A stretch of DNA of 64,000 bases from Entoloma clypeatum (Eukaryota; Basidiomycota; Agaricomycetes; Agaricales; Entolomataceae). Of this stretch, positions 1 through 13,231 are shown piece by piece (within the stretch, counting starts at the first letter, position 1; the number at the start of each line of letters is the position of its first letter). The notes under the pieces are model-generated. The model was not told the origin of the DNA. It did no database searches and worked only from the letters and a program-made list of their open reading frames with translations. Location: the NCBI GenBank assembly GCA_963565915.1, contig OY751485.1, forward strand, positions 434,001-498,000. The letters run 5' to 3'. A program made the position numbers and the translations under genes.

Positions 1-2479
1 CTCACGATTATCAGACCTTACGGAGCAAGTCTCAGGAAACGATCGATCTTGTGCAAGACACTCTCTCCCGCATTTCCGTGACTTTGGGGGGCCCATATAC
101 TTGCCTTTGATTCTCAACAAATCCAGGGGGGCTCCCCTCATCTCCATGTTTTGACATATGTAGCCCACGCCCTTCTCGTCCATCTGGCGACCACGCAGAG
201 GCTTTTGAAACCTTGACGATTGTATCAACCACCTCGCACATGTCTCGGCTGGTCATCTTTGGTGAATCTGGGAAGGATGTGCAAGCGGAAGATTTCGAGA
301 CGGGGGTGCGAGAAGTGTGGTCATCGGCTTTATCGCGCCACTGAAGATCAACAGTCTCTTCTTTCCTTGTGCTCTATCATGCAGGAGACGGAGTTGATTA
401 AGGTGACGAATATCGCGGAAAAGGGTTTTCAAACGCGTTGAACAGCAACAAGCGCTTCGTTCCTGCTGAGCCAGTACTCTTTTTTGCACCACATTGATCA
501 GTCAAAATTCCAAGTTCCTCCGACAAGCTCTACAAGGTGGAAGCACAATGGGAGACGAGATGCCATCGTACAGGTGTTGATCATTATACGAACAACTCGT
601 CTGGCGCTTAGGTTGTGGAAAAGGTCGTTTCAACGGGGTCCTTAGTAGATTTGTTGCTTCCGGCTTGGATGCCCCGCAGACCGCACTTCGCCGGAATTTT
701 TTACATTTTCATGGCCAGGCTGTGGTGATCCTTGCGCTCGGATGCCATGATCGTCGTCATCGGGAACACTCTATTCCACGAGCGCTCCTGTTCTCTTACT
801 TGGGCTGCGATGTGCTGCGGGCGTTGCGAAATGCCCATTCATGTCTCTTGAGAAGTCCCTCCCGGTTTTGGTTCAGCAAGCTATCGACAGACCGGGGACA
901 CGGAATCGGAAGTCGTTCAAGTGTTGCTGGCGACGATCCCCCAGGAAGGTCATGCCGTCCAGGTTAAGGAGAATGACCCTGTCCCATCTACATTCACAGG
1001 CGTCGCAACAAGCGCGGCCCCAACGGTGTCGTCTCAGCATCGTGGGTTCATCATCGACATATTGCAGGGCGACTCACTCCCGTATGTCACCAGCATCGTG
1101 GACGACCAATGCTTTGTCACAGTGCAGCGCTCAGGCCCTCGCCGCTGTACAGGCTTCCCATGCCGCAACCCACGTGTCCGTTGATTTGGATGGGCAAGGA
1201 CCATATCAAGCTCTCGCCGCCCTCGTAAAGATCCTACGCGTATCGACAGATCTTGCGAAGCAGGGAGTCCTCACGCATGGGTTAGGACGGCGTCATGTCG
1301 GCTCTTACGTCTCCTTTTCAGGGCTCTGTTGGCCCTCCTAGAGGCCACGGTCAACTCTCAACGACTGTCTGGACGCAGGGAGTTGCGCAGAAACTATGTC
1401 TACAGCTGAAGAGCGAGCATCTGGATGAAGCACTCGGTTTACAGGTCGGAAGAATCTCTTACATGTTGCGAAATGTTCCTACGTACCGTTGGGGGATGTG
1501 TGGCAGCTGACGAAGGCAGATCCTGGGTTCATTTTCCAAGCTATTGTACCAGATTAGATTTGCGCATATCGCGAGGAATCGGAGTCCAAGTATCTACTAT
1601 CTATCCTTCTAGATTCGGAAGAACAAATATCATTCTTTGGTTGATACAGGCAAATTGGTCTTGACAACCTTGGTTTATTCTCCGTTGGTTCGCAGCCATG
1701 GTATCGCAACATGGATGCTCGAAGATTGGAAAAAAGTTTCTGGTGCATAAGTATTCTGGAATGTATGCGGTCGATTGGCGTGTAAATTTGACTTTGCTGA
1801 TCATCCAACAGTCCGTGTAGACACATTATCACCGGACTTTGGACGAAATCATAAGCGGCGATGATGTCGTACTGGTGAGTGGGAGAGGCACGAATTGAGG
1901 TTCTTCTATACATACCTCATGCTTAATCTAGTGGCGTCATTTACGTCAAAAACGAGGATTGAATGCGGTGACTCGGACCGGGGAACTGGAAAAAGTGAGA
2001 GACTATGTTGGAACTCAGAGGAACTCTGGAGGTCGTGATATTGGCAGGGCAGGAGGTAGTAACGGCAAAAAAGCATATATGTGCGAGATTTTCGTGAGAT
2101 CTTCGCCGGCCGCGTCTATCGACATTATCGTAATGGGCAAGTTGCGACATTGTTCTTGGAGATGGCTACGAAATTACGAAGCAGAATCACTACTACGGCT
2201 AGCTTCCTTCTGGCTATGACTCTCAAATGACTCTGTCGAAGGAAAGCGAGGATCATGACAGCGGCCGGTAGCGACAACAGTCACGGCGGTGTCGATCGAA
2301 GATGATAGTGGCGATGAGACTATGTCAGTGGCCGTAATGCTGATGGTACCTACTGACAACGAAGAAGATTTTGGTAGGGAAAGGGAAATAAGTGATATCT
2401 TGGAGCGACAACAACGAACGGAGTGACGAAGACAGCGACGATGACTCGGAAAACAGCGATTAACAGTAGCGATACTTAG
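1..2479. other. No confident gene; coding-like but frame-broken stretches
   Basis: No continuous gene can be assembled here. On the + strand, three stretches look protein-like but lie in alternating frames: about 841-900, then about 921-1110 in a second frame, then about 1120-1290 back in the first. No GT-AG introns explain the switches. This resembles an old coding region with small indels. A short acidic Ser/Asp-rich stretch ends at a stop at 2461-2463. I do not recognise any family. Alternatives are a poorly assembled multi-exon gene or chance open frames. Confidence 0.25.
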
Positions 2480-2680
2480 TTCGCCGGCAACACCCAGGAT
2501 CCCCCTTTCACTGCGTCTTCACAAAGGTGGTCCCGGGATCAATCTCATCCAGGCGTTTCGTTCTATGAAGAAGAAATGACTGAATCCGTGATATGGTGTA
2601 CAGATGAGTACAGACGTTATGCATGCGAAGTGGTAATGATGATGGCAGCACAAAAGGACACTCTAGAACAAGCCATCTAG
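2480..2680 (+). other. Possible terminal exon of an unidentified + strand gene
   Basis: An open frame of 66 codons ends at a TAG at 2678-2680. It begins directly after a plausible AG acceptor at 2478-2479 and has no ATG near its start. Its stop lies about 15 nt inside the GCN1 coding 3' end on the other strand, so it would be a convergent, overlapping gene tail. The predicted peptide is acidic and Met-rich near its end and matches no family I know. It could equally be the shadow of GCN1 3' UTR sequence. Confidence 0.18.
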
Positions 2681-5600
2681 GCTTTCGTCACCAAGCTGTT
2701 TGAGTAATTCGCGGGCCTCTCGAGAGGGGCGGGCGATAAAAGGCTTTTCGTTTCCAACGCTTTCCTTCACTTTTTGGCCGACACTTTTGAGTAAAGACAG
2801 CTTCTGGAACAGATTTTGCTCGTCGGGGCTGCTATATTCATCCACAGCAAGAACTGCAAGGATGACGTTCGCTGACAGCACCGTTTGATCAGTCCCAGCT
2901 ACAAGATGTGCTCTGCATGCCATCACATCAGTAATCACATAGTGGGGATCAGAAATTTACGTACCGAACAATAGGTCGGAGAAGGTCAGGAGAGTTCGAC
3001 AAAGACAACGTCAAGGCGCCGATAGCTTGGGAGTAATGTTCTGTTATAGCTAATTTGTGATTCAACATTGTTCGAGAATTATTGGAAAAGAGAAACTAAC
3101 CTCCGGGATTCTCTCGGAACGCCTGTGCGACCAATTCCACGCATCCTTCTTTTACTTTTTCTCCAATATTTTGCGACGCATTCTTGACGACGCATGCGAG
3201 GGCGTTGATGAGACTGCTGCCAATACTTTCGTCGCTGGCTTTAATTCCCGTTATCAACTCAGTCACAACAGGATCCACCCTTGGCTGGTGTTTCATCAAT
3301 ACACCAAGCGCTTGCGCGGCTTTGTTGCGGACTGCAGCACTCGCGGGATCGCTGGCGCTCTTGACAAACGTGCGCTGGAGTTGAGGGAAGAATGGCTTGA
3401 CGAAGGCCGGAATCCGCTCCAACATTGATGTTAAAGCGCTGAGTATGGCAGTCTTGACAGCTGGCGGATAAGTTGTTGCTTGCGTTGCAACGCGGATGAG
3501 AGGACCAGTAAAAGGAACGACGAAAGGCTTGATGGCACTCTCCTCGGTTCGTTCTACGAGGTCCCCAATCGCATATGCAGCCTGCTCCCTTTGTTCGTTG
3601 CTGCCGGTGGTAAGGCCAGCGATGATGATGATGACAGTTGGCGAGACACCTTTGGGAAGGCCAAAGCCAGGCACACGGCGCCCTGGAGCACCAGTCGACT
3701 CGATACTTCGCCTGAGGGGGACGACAAGCGGCTCGAGCTCGTCTTTGGGAATGGATTTAACAAACACGTCAAATGCGTTCCACGCCGCAGTGTGGACCTC
3801 AACCTGGGTATCGTCAAGCAATGATACAAGCTGGCGTATCCAGTCCACTCGATACAGCGAGGCATCCAGCTGTGATACCTCACAGAATATCGCGAAGAAG
3901 TTACAGGCACTGACACGTCTCCTAGGCGTCTCGTTTTTGGCCCTGTGTAATAAGGGTAAGAAGTTGCCCGCAGAACCACATGGGACATTACGAACCAGCC
4001 TATCAGCACCATCATCAAGGTGTTCAGACCCTCAGCATCCTCAACCGACTTGAAAATGGCTCGTAATGTTTCGTCCAAAGCGACCATCAGTTCTTCGTTG
4101 GGGCCATCCTCAAGAGTCTTGACAAGGGCGCCCAAAATAGCAGTCAATCGTCGACTCAAAGCATTTCCAGCGACGGTCACGAGCGAGGACAATGCGCGGC
4201 AATTGAAGACCGTCATCGGGGTCGCCGTGAGAGTCGGAATGAGTACGGGGAATACAGTGGTAGCGCGGACCTGTCAAGCAGGTGACATGAATCTCAGCTG
4301 GCAAGAGGCATTTTAGACTGCTACTTACACTCATAACCTCACGCAACGCGTGAAGCGCAGTTCCAGACCCCTTCCCAGGCTGTCTGAGGGCCTCGAGGAG
4401 GGTAGGAATCGTTTGATCAATGGCCTTTGCTCCAAGGTACTCTTGTAGGACATCAAAGGCTCTAGCAGCTGCAGACCTGACGTTTCCTTCATCATCCACG
4501 AGGGAAACCCGGATGATTGAAACGATATCGTCTTCGTAGCCTTCTCGTTGTGATTCAGACGTGCTCTCCCTGTCAATGGGCGGACTTTAGCAAAGCAATA
4601 TAAGGAGTTAAACATGACTTACATGATGTTACTCAATGTCGAGCAAACACCCTCTCTCGTTCGAGCATCCAAAGACGTCGACTTGTCCTTCATGATCGGT
4701 ATGATCTCCCCCAAAATCTTCTCGCCGAACTTGCGGCATACCTCCGCGGTAGTACGTGTTGCAATCTATAAACATTCAGGTGAAAGTTGGCGATTGAATA
4801 ATACCGAATATGACCTCTTGTTGTTCGAATTCATTCCCAGAGACCAGGTATATGATTTGATTGAAGAGCTGCGGTAACAGCTCGCGAACTAGCACGACAT
4901 TAGTAAGATTTTCGTGGTGTATAAGATACATGCAATATCTGCCATACCTGTACGAGGAGTGTTGTGTACAAGAGCCTTCCAAATCTGAATGGAAGTTTGG
5001 CGTACAACGCCAACGCCATCTTGACGAACGAGATACAAGGCTGCGAGGATGCGGTCACGTCGTTCTGGGCCAAGCACCTCAACGAGAGCGCGCTTGGAAG
5101 TCTCGGCTGCGGCGGCTTCAGCCACGCCTTCCTCTTCCTCGTCGAAATCGGATGTCTTGCCGGAGATCCCAGACACTTTGAACAGAAGCTCGCCCACAAG
5201 TGTGACCGATGCTTGCTAATAAAGGTCAGAACAATTCCTGTGCAGGAAATGAGACAAAGTACCCGAATTCTCCAGCCAGGATCGAACATCCCTCGCTCAA
5301 GTTCAGGGAGTAGCAAGTCAATAGCTCGGCTAGAATAGTTGGTAACGACCATTCGACCAGCACGCATAGCAGCTTCTCGTACGTATTCTTCGATATCCGA
5401 TAGGCCACTGAGAATGGGGGAGATGATCTTGGGAAGGTGAGGTTGGAAACGAGTACCAAACGTCGCCGGTAAATACACGAGGAGCGACATGAATCCCTCG
5501 CGAACGGTAGCACGCGGAGATTGCGCATTCGCGATGATGTCTGGGAGGAGACCTTCGAGTCTCTCCATACCAAGACCCGACAAGACTTCGCTAAGTCCTT

Positions 5601-8600
5601 GAGCAGCACCTTGACGATCCACACCAGACGTATCAGTCTTGAGGGTCCGCAGTAGACCAGGAACGAGGTCAGGAAAGTGAACTTCTCCCAAACGTTCGAC
5701 TAGAGTCCCCAACGCCTTGGCAGCGGTTGCACGAGCTTCCGGTACAGGATCCACGAGAACGGTATGGACTAACGGTAACAGCTCTGACAAGTAAGGGACG
5801 AAATCTTTGGAGTCCGTAAGTGACGCAAGGTTTCCGACGATCTGTACGGCTTTCTTCTTCGTATCAGCACCTCGTTCCCGTAAGCCTCGCTCCAGAATGG
5901 GTACCACCTAGAATGCGACATCAGACCAGAAGTAGAGACCAAAGGGAAAATATATTCACCAGTGCCAAAGACGAATGATCGATGTAATGCATAAACGACG
6001 TTTTGAGTAAAGATGACAAGGCGTTCGGAGTCTTCGCAGGATCAACAAGAGCCTTGAGAAGTATAGGCACCAACGATTGAATCTCTGGGTTGCTGATAAC
6101 CTCCCCAAACTGCTTCAAGCTCTTGTTCGCGGCTGTCCGAACTTGCGCATGCGAGTCGGTCAATACTCCTGTCAGGCGGGGGATGACGATGGGGAGGGAA
6201 AGGGACAATTGCCGGGGAGAGCAGTACGCCATCATACCCAGGAGCTCGATAGACCCCTTCTTCGTTCGCCACTGCTTCTCATCCAATCCTTCCAGCAACG
6301 ACGGAAGAATCAACTTGACTCCATATCCCGACATATTACCCATAATAACACGAGCCGCATCCTGCGTCGCGTCCCGAACGTCCGTGGTCGCGTCTCCGAA
6401 CGACGTGAGAAGAAGAGGAAGGACATAGGTGATGTACGGTTCAAAAAGTCGCCCGAGAGTGCTGGAAAGCGTCTCAAACGCCAGCATCACGCCTTGGCGG
6501 GGTTCATATCTCTTCTTGTCCTCCATCGCCGCTTTCAACCGGGCAATAATGTTAAACTCTTTCATCCCCGCAATCCCCGTCCCCTTGAGCACCCCAGCCA
6601 AACCATACGCCGCACCGCGACGCGTCCCGTACTTTGGGGAGTTCAGTAAGTCGTCTAGCAGATTGTCGACCAGCTGCGCCAACCTAGGCCGCATCAATCT
6701 AACCAAAGGGGCGAGACAATCCGATACCGCCATCTGGACCTGCTCAGCCGGCGTCTTCAAAGCGTCAACCAGGCGGTCTACAATGTTTGGTAAACGCGGG
6801 TCCGAAGCATCCAAATGGCGGGCGACACGGCCGAAGAGGATGATCACGGCTTCTTTGATGTGGTCATCGGTCTCAGTGGCAGAGCCGGGCTGGCGCAGAT
6901 GGTCTTCAAATATGGATATGAGCGCGGCGAGATGCTGAGCGCCATGAAGGTCGATCATAGACGTTCCTGCCGCGAGCATGCCCTGACGAACATCGGCCGT
7001 TCGATCACCAAGGGCCTGGTCCTGGATCGAAAACTTGAAGAACGAGCCGACCTCCGTAGTGGAGAACGAGGGTGAAAGCAGTTCAAGCGTCCGCGCAATT
7101 GCCAGCCTGGCAGGCCAAGGGTCCGACCTGTCGACGCTATGAGCGAGGACCATCCCCTGATGAATATATCAACTGCTAGTTTAGACGAAACAGGACGATA
7201 AACCTACATATTGGTCAAACTCCGGTGCCAAAATCTTCGCCTAAAAGAGGTGTGAGATGCTGAGCCAACTCTACAAAACGACAACTGACCTTTTCACGAT
7301 AAAGATCTTGCAACACCGAGACCGTTTTCTGAATCGTCAAGGGCCAATGTTCCACACCTTCGGCAATCGCAGCTGCTGTGCTTGAGCGTACATGAGTGTT
7401 TTCATGACCTAGATACGTTTGGATAAGATATATGCAACATCACAATGGTACCACTCACCGAGATACTCCAACAAAGGATCAAGGAAACCCTCCGGAACAT
7501 CCAAGCCATTGTCCTCCCACAGATGCCGGGCCAACCTGGCATTCTGCTCGTCCTCGTCGTGGCATACAATGAGAAGCTCCAAGGACCATTCAAGGTCTGT
7601 CAAGTCAAACGGCTAGAAGGCCGCGCATGAACAAACTCGACCCCAATGAGCTGTCGCATGAAAAAGGACTCACTTGAAGGGTTTGTAGACAGGCATTCCG
7701 CGCATACACCTCCTGCGACAGCGTGCCTCTCAACAGGACGGCGACCTCATTTGGCGAAGCGTTAGGTTGTATAGCTTCACCGAGATCCACAAGCGCAGAA
7801 AAGGCCTCTTTGCTGAGCTTAGGTTGGAGCCGGATGATGTGTAGCAGACTCTCCATTGTAGGGATGCGAGGGAACGAAGGGTCGGAGACTAGGGAATGAT
7901 GTATTGGAGTGCATTGAGTTCAGGACAAAAACAAAAACGTACATTCACCACAATGGAACTTTATGATACCCAGCGCAAGAGCGACTTGCTCCAATGCTTC
8001 ATCCGCTTCTTCCGAGCTGATTCCACCTTGAAGCAAGACTTTACTGAGAAGCGGGTATGCATATGAAAATGTAGCGACATCGAAAGTCGCCTGCTCCGAC
8101 AAGAACCGAAGTCGATATAGAACCCGAATTATCAACACTAATCAGGGAGATTAAAAGGTCAGTACTAATTCAATTCGAGAAGTCCGATAAGAACTCACAG
8201 TTCAGCGGCTCGGCTTGCAACTCCTCCGGCACTGCGGGTACGTTAAAACTCCTCAAAGTTGCAATCCCAACCCATCGCCTTATACTGTCAAGCCTTCCCG
8301 CCGTACAATTCGCCAGCTCCTGCAAACCGAACCACATCGACTTGACGTTCATTTTAAGACGAGGAAACTTACAAGATACGTCGCGACAGCCTCCTCACCA
8401 ACCAAAGACGTGCCCGCACTCGTCCCCAACACACCCTCCAACAACAACCCCGCCACCTCCGAAATCGCATCCCGGAACTCCTCAGCACCAGACGCAACCA
8501 GACTCCTGACGAAATGCAGCCCCCGCAGCAGGTTCTCCCTGATTCCAACCACACGCTGCCGGATCCTCGCCTCCTCCGCGAGCTGCGCATTAACAGCAGC

Positions 8601-11600
8601 CTGCTGCTGCTTTGTGAGAGCAGCTGCTCCGCTCCCATTCGGACCTGCCACCGTCTTCTTGTTAGCAACAGACTTGCGGACCTCCGCGTCCCACTTGGCG
8701 AGCTCGGCATCCTTGCCTTTGGTGGTTTGGACTTTGTTCTTGTCCGAGGCCAAGACTAGAGGGTAAAGAAAAGGTTGAGAAACGACGGGTCCTTTGACAG
8801 AAGAACGTGGCTGACCATCAACATAAGTCGTCCCTTCCGGCGTCCCCAGGATCCCGAAATCCAGCTCCGTCAACGATCCGATCAAGCTGGGATCGAGGTC
8901 GAGCTTTAGTTGGCTCATAATGCGGGGGAGGGTCGTACGAGGTGCCACGAAGGCTAACGTGCTGATAGCGCTGTAGCTGGCTTCTGCGAAACCCTGCACA
9001 AGTTTCGGTAAACACCTACTAGCACAGAAGTTCAGGCTTGAGATGATCGTACATTCGACTGGACAGCGCTAGCGCCCAACACAAGTTTGAGCAACCGATC
9101 CACATGCCGACTCGCCAACTGCCCAGGATCTGTCTTTGCTCTTTGACAGAGGTCGATCCATGTCTGGCGTGATGTCCCGCCTACAATGCGTTCGTCAATT
9201 TCTATCGGAGAAGCAGCAGAAAGAAACGGAACTCACAAACCGTCGGATGGTGCGCCAAAACAACGAGCTCCGCCACCAATCGTTCCCTCATATCCTCTCC
9301 GACCTCTACCTCTTCCCCAAACGACACCGCACTAAACATCAAACTCGACAGCCTTGCATGCTTCGTCCACTCCGACGGCACTTCATCACCCACTGCAGGT
9401 TTCGTGACCACATGACTCCCGCCACGCGCCAAGAACGAATTCACCCCATCCCTCACTACCCTATTGACGAGCTCCGGCATCTCTGAAATCGTACTCCTGA
9501 TAACATCATTCACGTCCTTCCTCGTCTCCGGAGAAGAGCCTTCCACGCTCAGATGGACAAGGGCTAAGCCTAGCTGGGTCCTGCAGAGGCGAAATGTCAA
9601 TTGGAGAACCTCCCATCTCACGCAGCCTCACCTCAAAGTTTCATTCTTCCCGAACTCCCCCTTGAAATGCCTCAACACCGCCTCGCACGCGCGGAGGAAC
9701 CACTTCTCCTCCACAGGATCCGCAAGTTTCTGGTACACTTTATCCCAAAGCAGGAACGCAGCCTTCGCCGAGGAGCCCGTCGTTACCACCGAGCTCAGCA
9801 CCGCATTCTTCCCAACCACATCATCTGCCCCCCCAAAAAAGAAAAACCAACCATTAGTCTTCCCATCCAAAAAGTCGCCCAAAATAGCTCACCAAACCCG
9901 CCCGTCCTTGCCAACACCCCCAGCAAAACCGCCACCGCCACATACCCCTCCAACGGGCCCCCACCCGCGTTCAACGGACTCGCCGCGACCGTCTTCAAGC
10001 TCCCCTCCAACCCAGGCACCAACGCCCTCGCAAACTCCAACGACGCCGATCCAGCTCCAAAATCGACACCAACCTCCGCAGCACCAAAGAACACCCCCCC
10101 AGCAAGCCCGCAAAACGCCCGCTTTACACCTGGCTTTGCGCTCCCCATCTCCTTGACGATCAAGCTCGTCGTCTCGCTCGGGACAGGCACGTTCGCCCCA
10201 AGAAGCGCTACAAGATGTGCGGGGAACACGCTCCTTGCCAACACACCCGCCGCCGCCTCGTGTGTCTCCTTCGCCAGGAGTGGAGTGGCGGTTTTGATGA
10301 TGGACAGCGACACGTCGGTCGAAGAGGATGATGGGACTGGGAGATGGGCGAGCATGGAGTACAGGGCGATACGGTGGTCTGGACCCGCTGTTTTGCTGGC
10401 CTTGGGGAGAGCAAGGAGGGATGCCGAGGCGAGTTCGATGGCTGAGGTAAGGTTTGGGGGACTCTCGGCATTGGAGGGCGGGAAGAGAGACTTGAAGGTG
10501 AGAACGGAGGCAGCGCGGGTCTGTGCGTTACTTGACTTGGCGCTGTTGACGATCTGGGTTAATATGCGCTCCAGAGTGGGTCCGGGAAGGGGATGGTGGG
10601 GATAGGCGAGGAAGAAACCTGTGACGGCTGTTTTGGAGTTGACGTCAGAGCGTGAGCGATACGAAAAACGACGGAGGATTACCTGGCAATGAAATCTCGG
10701 GAGATCGCAGCAAAGCCTTTTCAATTGAGGGAAGAAGAACTTCAGAGAGGTCCGCTTCGGTGATGAACATTTTGACGAAATCATCCAATGCAGTCTGATT
10801 GGCAAGAAAACAACAGGGTAAGTTGTAGTCCATACAGGTAGAGGAAAAACTTTACAAAGACGTGTGGTGGGACGGTGGTTTTGGACATGAGTATGTTTGA
10901 TGTGTATAAACCTGAAATTTCGTTCTTCGTCGCATTAGATCAAATGCTTGAGTTCAGAAACAGTTGCACCAAAATCCACACCTTGACATCCTGGGGTAGC
11001 CGCGAAACAGGCTCCGCATCAACATGCCGCAGACGCACCAGAACGGCGACAGCAACGCCGATGAGCGGAATGAACCTCAACGGTTCCTGCGCCGGACCTG
11101 TCTTTGCCAAATCTACCAATGTTCGAATAGCCTCCACCACCTTGTCGCCCTTCTAAAATCAATGATGCTTGGATAAAACATGCAGAAGATGAAAAGACCA
11201 ACATACCGAACGTAAAGCGCGTCGAACGCGTACTAAAGCCCCCTTTACCATCGACTTTTTGGCATTTTCTGACCCACTCAACATAACAAGCAACGTCGCC
11301 ATTGAACTCAAGAGGACGCGCCAAGTGTTCGTAGACGAGAATTCGGGGCTGAGGGTGACGCAGGTATTATATATACCACAGGACCAACTGAGAAGGACGA
11401 AAAGGTCTGACGACGCGTACGAGCTATAAAATGGTAGAAAAACACGTTAAGAAAGCAAGTATTTTCGAACAAGCCGAAAATCCCACCTTGGTAAACCACG
11501 TTTGGCCAGACGGGCGACTTCATTCGACAACCATCCCACAATCTGCTCGGCAATCCCAAACTTGAATTCCGTCGGGGCCCCGTCAAGCAAGCCACGCAGT

Positions 11601-11958
11601 TCATCCCGTCTGACCAACTCCATCCCAACAGCTTCCACTGCGTCTCTCGATCCAGCGTCAGAGTATCGCGGGTACGTCAGCGTGAGCAGTCCGAAGACAT
11701 CCATGATCTGGGACAGATTCAGATCTGGAGCCCATACTCTGTGATGAACACCACAAAAAGAATCGTCAAGATCATCGACATACCTGCGTGCTTCGCCAAT
11801 GCCAATAGCTCATCCTCCAAAAACCCGATTCTTCCCTTCGTTTTTCCAGCGACAAGGACACGATGCGCGTGCTCCATCGATCTCTGCCAGTCGTCCAACA
11901 CGCGATCTCTCTGCCAGGTTAGTCCATCGCCTGACGATGGAGAGTCCTCGCCGTTCAT
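2663..11958 (-). CDS. GCN1: GCN1, HEAT-repeat translational activator of GCN2 (27 exons)
   Basis: GCN1 binds ribosomes and GCN20 and delivers uncharged tRNA to the kinase GCN2 in the amino-acid starvation response. The exons, from the 5' end, are 11958-11784, 11724-11487, 11423-11207, 11152-10982, 10911-10856, 10794-10683, 10627-9893, 9824-9632, 9580-9237, 9180-9053, 8993-8373, 8319-8199, 8137-7943, 7888-7674, 7612-7459, 7408-7290, 7240-7208, 7156-5960, 5907-5263, 5215-4948, 4888-4815, 4765-4623, 4569-4329, 4270-3996, 3942-3101, 3049-2965 and 2912-2663. Introns are 47-70 nt. The product is about 2,615 aa, close to yeast GCN1 (2,672). Family marks are the N-terminal TLTYPRYSD block, the basic linker ending QQAAVNAQLAEEARIR (exon 11), the EF3-like HEAT repeats in exons 18-20 (GSIELLGMMAYCSP, GLSEVLSGLG), and the C-terminal GCN2-binding region in exons 24-26. 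The start is the first in-frame ATG and matches the yeast N-terminal length. All junctions keep frame except exon 4/5, which is one base off. Confidence 0.95.
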
Positions 11959-12937
11959 GGTCGTCGCTGCTGAGGTGACCCACGACTGGATATCAAATCT
12001 AGGTGTTGCTGCAGCGACGTTCTTCTCTTGCTTCTTAAGCTTTGCGAATGTTGCTTTTTTCGACAGCTTGAAGTCGTGGAGGGCGGTGTTGAGAAAGCCG
12101 ATCGTGGGAAAAATACACCTAATATGGTTTGTCACTTCTCGGTTCCATTTCTCAACCTTGATTTATTCCAGCAAGTAAGTAACAGATTTCGCTCTAATTT
12201 CTGACGACGGTTGGTAGCCTTCCAAGCGAAAATCAAGAGAACGTACACTCTGAAAAAGGAACGGTGAAAAATATTATATATCTTTCCAATGAAAACTTTG
12301 GCGTAGCGACTGAGATCCAGACTACTTAAACAGGTTTTTCCCGGACCAGCATTGCAAGAGTCCTCCGATGCTGATTGAAAGAGAACGCCGGCTTTTCGCA
12401 GTACCATTCCATCCACAGCTTATTACAGGCCAAGCCCGTGGTACCAGCGACTAATTAGCGATCCCGGCCGGCCAGGCTGTCCTCGGCATAGGTGTCTGCT
12501 CGTGGAAGAGTTAAACTCCGTTCTCGCGGACACAGTTTAAGGTGCAAGATCCACCTCTCCAATGGCGACTTGGAGCTGAATCGCGCCATTGCTTATCACG
12601 GAAAACTTTGGTTGGAACTTCGCCAGCGGATCATGTATATCGAGCTGAGACTCGTACTGTGCATGAATGTGTTCTCTCGACCACGATGTCCCAATCTGCG
12701 TAGGTGACCAGGTACCTGCGGTCGATCGATCTCTGCATGTCGTAGGGCCTGACTTTCACAAAAGCTGACGATTCCTCGTGCGGTCCAGTCATAAAACAGG
12801 TATTATGGCCACAAGATCAAGGAGCTGGGGGCTTTCTCATGCCATGGCAGCCCTCAAGCTCCGAGGGAGGCTGTTTTAAAAAGATCTGGTGATTATTTGA
12901 TCAAGATGTCTTGATATTTTGATCGCAGGTTATCAAT
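11959..12937. other. GCN1 upstream region; no confident gene
   Basis: This holds the GCN1 promoter and 5' leader. The GCN1 frame stays open upstream to about 12165 but contains no ATG, so an extra upstream exon cannot be excluded. Around 12655-12720 a short stretch resembles the segment at 17715-17775 (both contain GCATGAATGTGTTCTCT), which suggests a scrap of the sequence that also lies beside lectin gene L2. No other structure is supported. Confidence 0.4.
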
Positions 12938-13013
12938 TCCCTCTTAGCTCAGTTGGTAGAGCGCGTCACTAGTAGTTATGACGAGGTCAGTCGTTCAAGT
13001 CGGCTAGAGGGAA
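12938..13013 (+). tRNA. tRNA-Thr (AGU)-like gene with a 3-nt insertion in the anticodon loop
   Basis: The cloverleaf closes fully. The acceptor stem is TCCCTCT/AGAGGGA, the D arm GCTC/GAGC contains a perfect A box (TAGCTCAGTTGG), the anticodon stem is CGTCA/TGACG, and the T arm AGTCG/CGGCT has the loop TTCAAGT (B box). The discriminator base is A (13013) and a TTTT Pol III terminator lies at 13023-13026. The anticodon loop (12969-12978) has 10 nt instead of 7. Removing GTT after position 37 leaves CTAGTAA, a standard loop with anticodon AGT for threonine. The three bases sit exactly where tRNA introns lie, so this is either a 3-nt intron or a defective gene. Confidence 0.75.
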
Positions 13014-13231
13014 CGGAACATCTTTTGTCGTTCATTTTCTTTCACATCCAGCATCCAAGCCATCAAGTCGTGTATTAGTATACATTACTTAGTATTTATC
13101 AAGAACTACATGGTATACAATGGGGTTTGTACAATTGAAGTTTGACTGACTCCTTCGCTTAACGTACACCAACTCCCTCTACACTCCTGGAACCTATGAC
13201 TGAGAGGGGATGCTAACAAGTTCCTACATTT

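Noticed and set aside
9464..10605. Long + strand ORFs (230 and 334 codons) around 9.5-10.6 kb
   Set aside because: They lie opposite GCN1 exons 7-9 and are Pro/Ser- or Ala-rich shadows of the real frame.
12016..12165. Extending GCN1 to an earlier start in the open frame upstream of 11958
   Set aside because: The frame has no ATG there, and the product from 11958 already fits the family's N-terminal length; an extra upstream exon remains possible.
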